A stretch of DNA of 64,000 bases from Rhodococcoides fascians A25f (GTDB lineage: Bacteria; Actinomycetota; Actinomycetes; Mycobacteriales; Mycobacteriaceae), in the NCBI RefSeq assembly GCF_000760935.2, contig NZ_CP049744.1, forward strand, positions 4,247,501 through 4,311,500, given 5' to 3'. The position numbers were made by a program, and so were the translations under genes. The stretch's first letter is position 1; each line of letters opens with the position of its first letter. The notes under the pieces were generated by a model. The model searched no databases. It worked only from the letters and a program-made list of their open reading frames with translations, and was not told the DNA's origin. This document shows, in pieces, positions 35,719-45,152 of the stretch.

Positions 35719-36432
35719 GTGAAAACCACTGCCGGACCGGTCAATCTACGGGATCTCGGAGGTCTACCTGTATTGGGCGGCGGCACTTCTCATCCGCGAG
35801 TACTCTACCGGGGCGACGCGCTCTATCCCGGCGACTCGACCCCTCAGCAGGTGGACACCTGGCCACCTGCCGTCGTGATCGATCTTCGTTCGGATGAGGA
35901 GATCGATCGGGTTGGGTATCGATGGCCGCCAGGCCCGGTCGTCCACCGACACTCCTTGTTCGACGCGGCCGCTCCGGAGCGTGAAATTCCGAATACGTTG
36001 CAGGAGATCTATTCCGCCATGGTTCGCGATCGCGGACGTCGAATCGCCGAGACGGTCGCCTTGGCCGCGCACGCCGATGGACCGGTGCTCGTGCACTGCG
36101 CTGTCGGCAAAGATCGGACCGGGGTCGTCGTCGCAGTGCTGTTGTTGGCTGCCGGGGTCGAACCGTGGGCCGTCACGGGCGACTATCTGGCGACTCAGCG
36201 CAACCTGCCTTTGCTGCGAGAACGCCTGAGGTCGAAGGCCGACCCGAACATCGAACGTGCGCAGACGCGATCCCCGGTGGCGCGGGGTCTGTTCACCGTC
36301 TCGCCCGACGCAATCTCTGAGGTCGTGGACATCGTCACGTCCTGGCCGGGCGGCCCGACGGGTTGGCTGACCGATCACGGTGCATCCCGGGCCGACATCG
36401 ATCTTTGGCGTCGACGCTTTACAGCACAATGA
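35719..36432 (+). CDS. Tyrosine-phosphatase-like protein (Y_phosphatase3 type)
   Basis: This is a 237-residue protein starting at GTG 35719, with GGAG upstream. The phosphatase loop HCAVGKDRTG contains the catalytic Cys and Arg (CxxxxxR). The N-terminal NLRDLGG segment is typical of this DUF-like family of dual-specificity/phosphoinositide-type phosphatases. Its place in an operon with a small-molecule kinase suggests that it removes phosphate from a metabolite, perhaps recycling or proof-reading 4-phosphoacyl intermediates. A signalling role cannot be excluded. Confidence 0.85.
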   Translation: MKTTAGPVNLRDLGGLPVLGGGTSHPRVLYRGDALYPGDSTPQQVDTWPPAVVIDLRSDEEIDRVGYRWPPGPVVHRHSLFDAAAPEREIPNTLQEIYSAMVRDRGRRIAETVALAAHADGPVLVHCAVGKDRTGVVVAVLLLAAGVEPWAVTGDYLATQRNLPLLRERLRSKADPNIERAQTRSPVARGLFTVSPDAISEVVDIVTSWPGGPTGWLTDHGASRADIDLWRRRFTAQ

Positions 36433-36468
36433 CATTCGTAGTTTCACGGAATGAGGAGAGCGAACGAT

Positions 36469-37443
36469 ATGCGCGCAGCACGATGTGAAACACATGGGGA
36501 TCCGGACAAAATAGTCATCCGCGAACTTCCCGATCCGGTCGCCGCACCCGGGCACGTCGTCGTCGCGATCGAAGCAGCAGCGGTCAATTATCCGGATGTG
36601 CTGATCGCCGCCGACAAATACCAGGTGAGCTTTCCTTTACCCTTCACCGCTGGAAGCGAATTCGCAGGCAGGGTCGCCGAAGTCGGGGCCGGTGTCACGG
36701 GGCTCTCGGTCGGTGATCCGGTCATGGGATCGGCCATGGGCGGCGCATTCGCCGAGCGCATCGCCGTTCTCCCCGAATCACTCACTCCGGTTCCGCAGGG
36801 GCTGGACATGATCCATGCGTCGGCATTCAATGTCACCTACCGAACCGCGTATCACTCGCTGCGAACCTTCGGAGCGGTGCAGCCAGGCGACTGGGTTGTT
36901 GTGCTCGGCAGCGCGGGCGGAGTGGGGACGGCATGTGTCGATATTGCTACGAGGTTGGGCGCACGCGTGATTGCGGCAGCGTCGACCACCGAGCGAGCAG
37001 AACTATGCCGGCAATTGGGCGCAGTGGAGACCGTAGGTTACGACCACGAGGACCTCAAGGTCAGAATCAAGGAGATCACCGGTGGCGGTGCCGACGTCGT
37101 GGTCGACCCGGTCGGTGGGCCGTACGCTGAACAATCGATTCGCGCTCTGACCTGGGGTGGACGATACGTTTGTGTCGGGTTCGCGCAGGGCGAGATTCCC
37201 AAGATCGCGCTCAATCTCGTATTGCTCAAGGGTGTAATCCTGCGCGGCTTCGAGATACGCACCCTCGCGGCGCACGCGCCCGATGCCGCGAAGGAAGCGG
37301 CTGCCGAGCTGACCAGACTTGTCGCGGAGGGAATGAAACCGTATGTCTCCAAGACTTATTCGTTGGAGGATGTTCCGAGCGCGCTGACCGAGGTCGCTGA
37401 GCGCCGAGCCAGCGGAAAGATCGTCATCGACATGAGGTTGTAG
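36469..37443 (+). CDS. NADPH:quinone oxidoreductase-like MDR protein
   Basis: This is a 324-residue zinc-free medium-chain dehydrogenase/reductase of the QOR type. It has the motifs NYPDVLIAADKYQ, GSEFAGRVAEVGAGV and the nucleotide loop VLGSAGGVGTACVDIA. ATG 36469 has GAGGAG upstream. It is the last gene of the rightward operon. It may reduce an enoyl or quinone-like intermediate; related proteins annotated QOR often act as enoyl reductases. Confidence 0.9.
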   Translation: MRAARCETHGDPDKIVIRELPDPVAAPGHVVVAIEAAAVNYPDVLIAADKYQVSFPLPFTAGSEFAGRVAEVGAGVTGLSVGDPVMGSAMGGAFAERIAVLPESLTPVPQGLDMIHASAFNVTYRTAYHSLRTFGAVQPGDWVVVLGSAGGVGTACVDIATRLGARVIAAASTTERAELCRQLGAVETVGYDHEDLKVRIKEITGGGADVVVDPVGGPYAEQSIRALTWGGRYVCVGFAQGEIPKIALNLVLLKGVILRGFEIRTLAAHAPDAAKEAAAELTRLVAEGMKPYVSKTYSLEDVPSALTEVAERRASGKIVIDMRL

Positions 37444-37452
37444 CCACCGAAT

Positions 37453-37492
37453 CGAGTTCGGGCCCTACCGAAGGACGGAGGGCCCGAACTCG
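37453..37492. terminator. Hairpin terminator between convergent operons
   Basis: A 14-bp perfect stem (37453-37466 with 37479-37492) with a 12-base loop lies ten bases after the quinone oxidoreductase stop. It also sits just past the convergent SDR stop, so it likely serves both directions. Confidence 0.85.
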
Positions 37493-37501
37493 TGACCGGA
37501 T

Positions 37502-38281
37502 CTAGCCACCCTTCTTGGTGAACCGCAGCGCACCGTCCAGCCGAATCACTTCCCCGTTCAAATAGGGGTTCTCGCAGATCTGCTGCGCCAGAATCGCATA
37601 CTCGTCCGGGTCACCCATCCTGGAAGGGAACGGCACCGACGGGCCCCATTGCGCCTGTAGATCTTCCGGTGCCACATCACCGTATGCACCGGTGAGGAAT
37701 ACGCCGGGGGCGATGGTCATGACCCTGATTCCCAGCGGCCCCAGATCACGTGCCGCCGGCAGCGTCATCCCCACGATTCCGGCTTTTGCCGCAGCGTAGG
37801 CAGATTGGCCGATACTGCCGTCGAACGCAGCGATCGACGCCGTATTGATGATAACGCCCCGCTCACCGCCGTCGAGTGGATCGTTCCTGGCGATGGCCGC
37901 CGCCGCCAATCGAGTCACGTTGAACGTGGCATTCAGGAAGACATCGACGACGCGCTTGAATTTTTCGAAGCTGTGAGGGGCACCGTCGCGATGAACAACC
38001 CGACCGTCTCCCCCGCCGCCGCCGTGCGCGACCACGGCGATACGAATCGGTCCGAGAGCCTCGGCTCGGGAGATCGCCTCGAGAATGCTCTCCTCGGACG
38101 TGACGTCGGTCTTCGCGTAGATGGCACCGTTGCCGATCTCGGCTGCCGAGGCGGCGCCCTTCTCCTCGTCGAGATCCAGCACCGCGACGGTGGCTCCGGC
38201 CTTCGCCAATCTGCGAGCGGTTGCCCCGCCGAACCCTCCACCGCCGCCTACTATCAATGCGACGCTGCCTTCGATGATCAT
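37502..38281 (-). CDS. HSD10-like 3-hydroxyacyl-CoA dehydrogenase (SDR)
   Basis: This is a 259-residue SDR starting at ATG 38281 behind AAGGAG. The cofactor motif is [15 protein letters not shown]. The catalytic segment [20 protein letters not shown] and the following APGVFLTG (each given separately) match the type II 3-hydroxyacyl-CoA dehydrogenase family. It is the last gene of a leftward beta-oxidation operon and should oxidise a 3-hydroxyacyl-CoA, including branched or ring-substituted ones. Confidence 0.9.
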   Translation of the reverse strand: MIIEGSVALIVGGGGGFGGATARRLAKAGATVAVLDLDEEKGAASAAEIGNGAIYAKTDVTSEESILEAISRAEALGPIRIAVVAHGGGGGDGRVVHRDGAPHSFEKFKRVVDVFLNATFNVTRLAAAAIARNDPLDGGERGVIINTASIAAFDGSIGQSAYAAAKAGIVGMTLPAARDLGPLGIRVMTIAPGVFLTGAYGDVAPEDLQAQWGPSVPFPSRMGDPDEYAILAQQICENPYLNGEVIRLDGALRFTKKGG

Positions 38282-38379
38282 GGGTGAACTCCTTCGTTCA
38301 TCGGTACAACACGGACTACGACACTGCACTCGAAAGATCTCGAAAACGACACGCCTCGACGATCGATACGATCGACCGA

Positions 38380-40662
38380 TCAGGACAGTCGGTCGAGCAC
38401 GGATCCCACCGCTCGGTCCCGCAGCACCTCTGGTCTGCCGAGCCACGCCTGGTTGGCGGTGGCCCTGCGCAACAAGAGATGAGCAGGATGCTCCCAAGTG
38501 AATCCGATACCGCCGTGCACTTGGATGCAGGCTTCTGTCACCGCCACACCGGCGGTGCACGCCGACGCCGCGGCGAGGTCCGCAGCAACGTCGACGTCAG
38601 GGTCATCGTCCGAGAGGTCTGCACTCGAGAGCACTTGATTGCGGGCACCTTCGGCAGCGACCAGCATGTCTGCGCACCGATGCGATACGGCCTGGAACGA
38701 CCCGATGAGCCGTCCGAACTGCTCGCGCTGTCCTGCCCACTCCACCGCCATTGAGAGTGCCCGATTGGCAACGCCGACAGAGTCCGCCGCCACGGCACCC
38801 AGCGCTCGGACCCGGGCACGGTCCAAGGCGACCTCGACGTCCGGTCCACGCGCTACGACGACGCATCGTGCGTTGTCGAATTTCACGGTGCCGACCGTTG
38901 CCGTGATGTCGATCGATTCCTGGTCGGATCTTTCGACGTTCTCGGGTTCGATCACCACAAGTACCTGCTCGTCGGTATCGAAATCGATTGCGAGAGCGGT
39001 AAGTACCTCCGCTACCGGTGCGCCCGCCACGCGTTCGACCACACCGGAGAGACGATTGTCCCGTAGCTGAGGCAGGCCTGAATCCGTGACCCACCCCCCG
39101 TCGTCGACAGAGACCACGAAGGCTGCAGTGCTGCCGCTGACGACACGCCGTGCGGCGTCGTCCGCGCCTGCCGCGAGTAGTACTTCGAGCGCTATGACCG
39201 TCGGCACGAGCGGAACCGGAGCCAGCAGGTACGCCGCTTCCTCGATGGCCGCCAACAGCAATCGAACAGGTGCGCCGCCTCCGCCGAGCGAGTCGGGAGC
39301 TGCGAGTCCTGGAAGTCCGAACTGAACCAGTTCGTCCCACAGGGCTGTGCACATCGACGCCGGTTCACCCGCACGCGCCAGGAGCGAAGCGGTATCGACA
39401 TGACCTGCAATCGCGGAGCGCAAGATCTGGCGCAATGCGGCTTCGTCCTCGTCGGGTGCTGCCAGGGGCCGCCCGGGTGTCACTGCAGCCGCTCGACGCC
39501 CTTCGCCCCGATGAGATGGCAGACCCAGAACCGATTCGGCGATGGTGTTACGTTGAATCTCCGAGGTTCCTGCGCCGATGGTCGTTGCCCGGGACATCAG
39601 GTATCCGTAACTCCACCTGCCCTTTTCGACCGCACCGTTGCTACGAGTCCCCAGCACAGATCCTGATCCGGTGAGCCGGAGAGCCAACGTGTGCATTCTC
39701 TGCTCGAACTCCGATTTCACGAGTCGGTTGATAGAAGCCACGGCACCTGGATCTTCCTTGCGAAGCACCGCGTCGAGCGCGCGGGCACTGTTGGTGGCAA
39801 TCGTGCGGACGCCGGTTTCGATGGCAGCGAGCTCCTGCCTGACCAACGCGTCGCGCGCATATCCCTGTTCGATTGCCAGACGGAACACTTTGTCGACGGT
39901 TGCGCGGTAACGGAATTCGTCGGCGAGAAAAGCCGTCGCCCGTTCGTGGCCGAGGGAGGTTCGCATGATCGACCAGCCCTCCCCTTCCTCCCCGATACGC
40001 TGCGCCACCGGCACTTCCACATCGTCGAAGAACACTTCGGCGAAGTGGTGACCGCCTGCTGCCTCACGGAGGGGACGGACTTCGACACCAGGGGACCTCA
40101 TCGAGATGAGCAGATAGGAAATACCCGCCGTGCCACGGCCGGGAGGGCCGGTCCGCACCAACGCGAAAATCCAGTCTGCTCTGTCGGCCATGGTCGTCCA
40201 GATCTTTTGCCCGGTCACCCGATACACGTCACCGTCCCGAACGGCACGAGTGGACAGTGAGGCCAGATCGCTGCCCGCGCCCGGTTCCGAGAAGCCCTGA
40301 CACCAGAACTCGTCGGCACGAAGCAAAGGCTCGAGGTAGCGCTTCTTCTGCTCGGCCGTGCCGTGCACAATCAGTGTCGGAGCGACGATGAACGATAGGG
40401 CACACGGATGTTTGGGGGCACCTGCGGCCGTCATCATTCGGTAGTAGTCGAGTTGGTCCTCGAGTTCGAGTTCCATCCCGCCGACGGCCGCGGGCCACCC
40501 CGGAGCCGCCAGAGCGGCGTCCACGAGTTCGGACTGCCACGCCACGGCGGCATCGAATCGTTCACGTGACGTTACCGGCCGTGGCCGCGCGCGGTAGTCG
40601 TCCAAGGAGACAGCGAGCCGTTCCCGCCAATCATCGGTATTCGTCGAGGACATCGATTCCAC
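38380..40662 (-). CDS. Fused double acyl-CoA dehydrogenase (FadE34/FadE6-like architecture)
   Basis: The protein has 760 residues from GTG 40662, which follows AAAGGTGG. An ATG nine bases on is also possible. Residues about 1-382 form a complete acyl-CoA dehydrogenase with FSEPGAGSDLASL, VTGQKIWTT and GAGTSEIQRN. After a linker, residues about 406-760 form a second, degenerate dehydrogenase half ending with VHGGIGFTWEH. Mycobacterial FadE34 is known for this double-length architecture in sterol side-chain oxidation. The layout mimics heterotetrameric alpha-beta dehydrogenases and suits bulky substrates. Confidence 0.88.
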   Translation of the reverse strand: MESMSSTNTDDWRERLAVSLDDYRARPRPVTSRERFDAAVAWQSELVDAALAAPGWPAAVGGMELELEDQLDYYRMMTAAGAPKHPCALSFIVAPTLIVHGTAEQKKRYLEPLLRADEFWCQGFSEPGAGSDLASLSTRAVRDGDVYRVTGQKIWTTMADRADWIFALVRTGPPGRGTAGISYLLISMRSPGVEVRPLREAAGGHHFAEVFFDDVEVPVAQRIGEEGEGWSIMRTSLGHERATAFLADEFRYRATVDKVFRLAIEQGYARDALVRQELAAIETGVRTIATNSARALDAVLRKEDPGAVASINRLVKSEFEQRMHTLALRLTGSGSVLGTRSNGAVEKGRWSYGYLMSRATTIGAGTSEIQRNTIAESVLGLPSHRGEGRRAAAVTPGRPLAAPDEDEAALRQILRSAIAGHVDTASLLARAGEPASMCTALWDELVQFGLPGLAAPDSLGGGGAPVRLLLAAIEEAAYLLAPVPLVPTVIALEVLLAAGADDAARRVVSGSTAAFVVSVDDGGWVTDSGLPQLRDNRLSGVVERVAGAPVAEVLTALAIDFDTDEQVLVVIEPENVERSDQESIDITATVGTVKFDNARCVVVARGPDVEVALDRARVRALGAVAADSVGVANRALSMAVEWAGQREQFGRLIGSFQAVSHRCADMLVAAEGARNQVLSSADLSDDDPDVDVAADLAAASACTAGVAVTEACIQVHGGIGFTWEHPAHLLLRRATANQAWLGRPEVLRDRAVGSVLDRLS

Positions 40663-40690
40663 CGGACCACCTTTCTGCAGCATCTGCTGA

Positions 40691-41476
40691 TCAGTCCGTC
40701 TGCGCCGCGCGCTGGCGCCCGAAACGAGCGCCGACATCTGCATTGTCACGACGAAAAGTCGCTCCGGCCTCGGCTTCCAGACCCAGTGCGTGAGTAACCG
40801 ACGTCCCTGCACCGTCCTTCAACAACCGCAGCATGCGTTGCACGGCTCCGGGATGCCCCTGGGCGATCGCATGGGCAACATCCATGGTTCTGGTCATGAG
40901 CCGATCGTGTGGAACCACTTCGTTGGCCAGCCCGATGCGCTCGGCGGTAGCTGCGTCGACGGGTTGACCGCCGAGGATGATCTGAATGGCGGCGGGTAAC
41001 CCGACAGCGCGCGGGAGCAACGCACTTCCTCCCCAGCCGTTGAGCAAACCGATCTGCGCATGGGTATCGACGAACTTGGCGCGTTCGGAGGCGATGATGA
41101 ACGAACAATTCACCGCGAACTCGAATCCGCCTGTATAGCAAGGCCCGTTCACCGCGGCGATGATCGGCTTGGACATCGCCCTCAGCACCTGCGTCGGCGT
41201 GGTTCCCTCCGTTCGGGGTGGCGGCCCCGCGAGCGCCTCCGGCAGATCCACGCCGGACGAGAACGATGACCCGGCACCGGTGATCACGACGACCCGGACC
41301 TCGTCGTCGGCATCGGCTCGCCACAGTTGCTTCTTGATGGCCTTGCGCATCGCCCGATTGATGGCATTTCTGCGGTCGGGACGGTTCAGGGTGAAAATCT
41401 CAACCTGCCCGTCTCTGGTTACCAGCAACGGCACTTCTTCGTCGGTCACCGATGCGCTGACGTCGTCGACAGTCAT
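40691..41476 (-). CDS. Crotonase-family protein with one hydratase glutamate
   Basis: This is a 261-residue enoyl-CoA hydratase/isomerase-family protein from ATG 41476. The oxyanion-hole region is NGPCYTGGFEF, which keeps the first catalytic glutamate (Glu119). The position of the second glutamate is His139 (DTHAQIG). One-glutamate crotonases often act as isomerases or on special substrates rather than as standard hydratases. It begins only three bases after the nitronate-monooxygenase-like gene ends and is clearly co-transcribed. Confidence 0.88.
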   Translation of the reverse strand: MTVDDVSASVTDEEVPLLVTRDGQVEIFTLNRPDRRNAINRAMRKAIKKQLWRADADDEVRVVVITGAGSSFSSGVDLPEALAGPPPRTEGTTPTQVLRAMSKPIIAAVNGPCYTGGFEFAVNCSFIIASERAKFVDTHAQIGLLNGWGGSALLPRAVGLPAAIQIILGGQPVDAATAERIGLANEVVPHDRLMTRTMDVAHAIAQGHPGAVQRMLRLLKDGAGTSVTHALGLEAEAGATFRRDNADVGARFGRQRAAQTD

Positions 41477-41479
41477 GTC

Positions 41480-42553
<1,074 letters not shown>

Positions 42554-42559
42554 TTAGCT

Positions 42560-42577
42560 AACATAGTTGTCTATGTT
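42560..42577. promoter_or_regulatory. Inverted repeat AACATAG-TTGT-CTATGTT, probable GntR operator
   Basis: Perfect 7-bp arms with a 4-bp spacer lie in the 257-base divergent region between the nitronate-monooxygenase-like operon (start 42478) and the GntR gene (start 42736). The position and symmetry fit an operator for the adjacent regulator acting on both promoters. Confidence 0.65.
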
Positions 42578-42735
42578 GAGCTTGGCAAGAACGCAGCCGA
42601 AGGAAGATGCGTCCGCGAGATTGGCCGCCGAAGCCCAGACGCACAGGTGAACTCGGCAGTACAGGAACATATGCAGGTCGGTCGGATGCTTTACTAGGTA
42701 TTCGAGGTAACCCGACAGGAAAGGTAGGTAGGCCA

Positions 42736-43530
42736 GTGACAGACGTATCGGCGGCCCCGGTTTTCAACCTACTCAGTCCCACGGGCAGGCCGGTCCGGAC
42801 GCCGAAGACCGCGGAATTGGTGGCTGCGAAGCTACGGCGCATGATCGTCGACGGGCAGCTCGTCGACGGGGATCACTTGCCTCACGAAGCCGAGCTCATG
42901 GAGCATTTCTCCGTCAGTCGTCCCACTCTGCGTGAAGCTGTGAGGATTCTGGAAGCAGAACGCCTCGTAGAGGTTCGCCGCGGCTCACGTACCGGAGCCA
43001 GGGTATGTGTGCCGGGACCCGAGGTGGTGGCGCGGCCCGCATCTCTACTTCTCGAACTGTCCGGTGCAACGGTTGGCGACGTGCTCGTCGCGCGCGAGTC
43101 ATTGGAACCTGCGGCGGCCGGGATTCTCGCAACAGAGGGGACCGAAGCCGCATTCGACGAGCTCGAAAGGTTCGTCGACGAGGACATCCCTGCCGCGCTT
43201 GCCGCCGATGAATTCGGCAGTGCCGCTGCTCGTTTCCATTTGAGGATGGTTCAGCTTTCCGGCAACGCAACGTTAGCTCTCATGGCGGGGATGCTGCACG
43301 AGATATTCGATAGGCACACCACAACGGTGACGCGCGAATCGACCCGCACCGATGTGGCGGCAGCTCAAGCGAATTACAAGCTCTTCGTTCGATCGCAGCG
43401 CCGCTTGATCAAGCTGCTACGCGCTCGTGACAGCGACGGTGCCACAGCCCATTGGAAGAAGCACATGGTGGTCGCGCGGTCGATGCTGGAAGGGCATCTG
43501 GACGTCAAGGTGCGGGACATTCTCGACTGA
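42736..43530 (+). CDS. GntR/FadR-family (FCD) transcriptional regulator
   Basis: The protein has 264 residues from GTG 42736, with purine-rich GGTAGG repeats upstream. The winged-helix domain (about residues 22-90) contains VSRPTLREAVRILEAE, and an FCD ligand-binding domain (about 100-240) follows. It is divergent from the nitronate-monooxygenase-like/FadE operon, with a perfect inverted repeat between them. It is the likely local repressor of that operon. A longer frame from 42607 runs through the control region and is rejected. Confidence 0.9.
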   Translation: MTDVSAAPVFNLLSPTGRPVRTPKTAELVAAKLRRMIVDGQLVDGDHLPHEAELMEHFSVSRPTLREAVRILEAERLVEVRRGSRTGARVCVPGPEVVARPASLLLELSGATVGDVLVARESLEPAAAGILATEGTEAAFDELERFVDEDIPAALAADEFGSAAARFHLRMVQLSGNATLALMAGMLHEIFDRHTTTVTRESTRTDVAAAQANYKLFVRSQRRLIKLLRARDSDGATAHWKKHMVVARSMLEGHLDVKVRDILD

Positions 43531-43549
43531 GCCCCCTTTCCGGCCGCGC

Positions 43550-43580
43550 CGCCCGCCTTCGGTCGAGTCGACGGCGGGCG
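43550..43580. terminator. GC-rich hairpin terminator between convergent genes
   Basis: An 8-bp stem (43550-43557 with 43573-43580) with a 15-base loop lies 20 bases after the GntR stop and before the convergent SDR stop. There is no strong T tract, so the call is moderate. Confidence 0.6.
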
Positions 43581-43599
43581 CTCCCTTGCTCACGCCGCG

Positions 43600-44448
43600 C
43601 TAACGATTCGTCCGGCCCAGATCAACCGGGAGCTGCACCCCGGTGACGTGTCGGGCCTCGTTCGATGCGATCCACGCGACGGCTGCGGCGATGTCCTCGG
43701 ACTCGCTCATCTGGTCCGGGAGACTTCCCATGTACAGCAAGCCCAGTTCCGAGCGAAGCGCCATGGCTTCGTGAAGTTCAGGAACGGTCAGCCCGGTCCG
43801 AACTCCGTGCGGGTGCACGGAGTTGACACGAATGCGGTGAATGGCCAACTCGTTTGCCAGCGTCTTGGCCAATCCCGTCACCCCGTGTTTGGCAGCAACA
43901 TAATCGGCCAGGAACGGTAGTCCCTTGAGCCCGGCAACCGAACTCGTGAAGACGATCGCGCCACCGGCCCCCTGTTCGATCATGATCGGCACCGCTGCCT
44001 TCGCGGTATAGAACGCCCCGTGAAGGTTGTTGTCGATCGTCGCATGCCAGTGCTCCAGATCGATCTCCCATGTCAACGCAGCTGTAGTCATTCCCGCGTT
44101 GGCAACGACAACATCGAGCCGTCCCAGCTCGTTCACACCGTTTTCGAGAGCTGCCTTCAATCCGTGAAAGTCCTTGGTGTCCGTTGTGCTGGTGACGATT
44201 CGGCGACCCAACGCGCGGACCAACCGCGCAGTCTCGTCCAGGTCTTCCACCGTTGCGCCCGGATATCCCGCCGTCGGGAGATCGGCACAGATGTCCAGCG
44301 CGATGATGTCTGCACCCTCGGCCGCGAAGCGGACGACCTCGGCGCGCCCCTGGCCACGCGCCGCACCGGTGACGAATACGACTTTGCCCTCGTATCGATG
44401 GCCGTTCGGTGCGTCAGGGATGGGCTCTTCGGGGATTTCCTTGGTCAT
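43600..44448 (-). CDS. Mycofactocin-type SDR, second copy
   Basis: This is a 282-residue SDR starting at ATG 44448 behind AAGGAG. It has an N-terminal extension of about 20 residues, then VVFVTGAARGQGRAEV and ALDICADL, the hallmarks of the mycofactocin-dependent carveol-dehydrogenase-like group. The catalytic residues are in FTSSVAGL and Tyr183-xxx-Lys187. The gene stands alone between the GntR gene and a small unknown gene. It shares its cofactor type but not its operon context with the SDR at 12433, so it probably oxidises a different alcohol. Confidence 0.9.
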   Translation of the reverse strand: MTKEIPEEPIPDAPNGHRYEGKVVFVTGAARGQGRAEVVRFAAEGADIIALDICADLPTAGYPGATVEDLDETARLVRALGRRIVTSTTDTKDFHGLKAALENGVNELGRLDVVVANAGMTTAALTWEIDLEHWHATIDNNLHGAFYTAKAAVPIMIEQGAGGAIVFTSSVAGLKGLPFLADYVAAKHGVTGLAKTLANELAIHRIRVNSVHPHGVRTGLTVPELHEAMALRSELGLLYMGSLPDQMSESEDIAAAVAWIASNEARHVTGVQLPVDLGRTNR

Positions 44449-44600
44449 AAAGACTCCTTCGTGGACCGATGTACGTTTCGACACGGATGTGCTGCCGGGT
44501 TCCTTGGCGCATTCGGCGCACAGATTGAACCTGGTTTACCCAGTCAATCATGTCCGATCACGACGTGTCAGCGGTTCGAGAACCGAATGCGACGGCCGGC

Positions 44601-44999
44601 TCAACTCAGCAGCCTGCGTGCCTGCTCGCCGGTCTCGCGCGCGAGATCGTAGCGGGCGGCGATGTCGCGGCCGGTCTTCCTCGCTCGCTTTTTCGTCAGC
44701 GGAACCCGAAACCGTACTACGAAAGAACGCTCCTCCATCTCTCGGATGTCGTCGAGGGTTCTTTCGCACCGCCGCTGGAGTTCCACGACGATCGATCGAT
44801 TCTTGATGCGGCGATCGCGTCGCAGATGGAGCACCACAGCAGCGGCCTCGGGCCGCCCGCCCGTCGACTTCTCGACATGCCAACCGAAATCGCTGTAGAG
44901 CCGACGGTAGAGCGGTTCCACCGCCCGATCGACGACGACGAGGGTCATGAATTCATCTGCTGTGCAACCTGATCGATCGGGCAAAGCTGTGTCGCTCAT
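44601..44999 (-). CDS. Small protein of unknown function, charged
   Basis: This is a 132-residue protein from ATG 44999; an upstream in-frame ATG at 45086 is an alternative. Codon third positions are GC-rich as in real genes nearby. The middle (LYSDFGWHVEKSTGG, then VVLHLRRDRRIKN) looks alpha/beta and the C-terminal half is strongly basic and helical. There is no signal peptide or membrane span. I do not recognise the family. It is divergent from the two-component system starting at 45153. Confidence 0.65.
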   Translation of the reverse strand: MSDTALPDRSGCTADEFMTLVVVDRAVEPLYRRLYSDFGWHVEKSTGGRPEAAAVVLHLRRDRRIKNRSIVVELQRRCERTLDDIREMEERSFVVRFRVPLTKKRARKTGRDIAARYDLARETGEQARRLLS

Positions 45000-45152
45000 G
45001 ACTGGACTCGCTTTCTGGGTCGACGACTCCGGTGTGTCGAACACCCCTCGATCGTGGCCGAAAACAGCGCTTCGCACATCGTTCATCCGCACCGGATCGA
45101 CGTACTGCGCTCGTAGTACGTCGATCTGCACTCGAAATGAGATGATCGAGAG

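Noticed and set aside
38282..38379. Possible TetR-regulon operator near GACCGATCAGGACAGTC
   Set aside because: It contains pieces of the motif (ACCGATCAG), but the right half-site is displaced and it lies between two co-directional genes of one operon rather than at a promoter.
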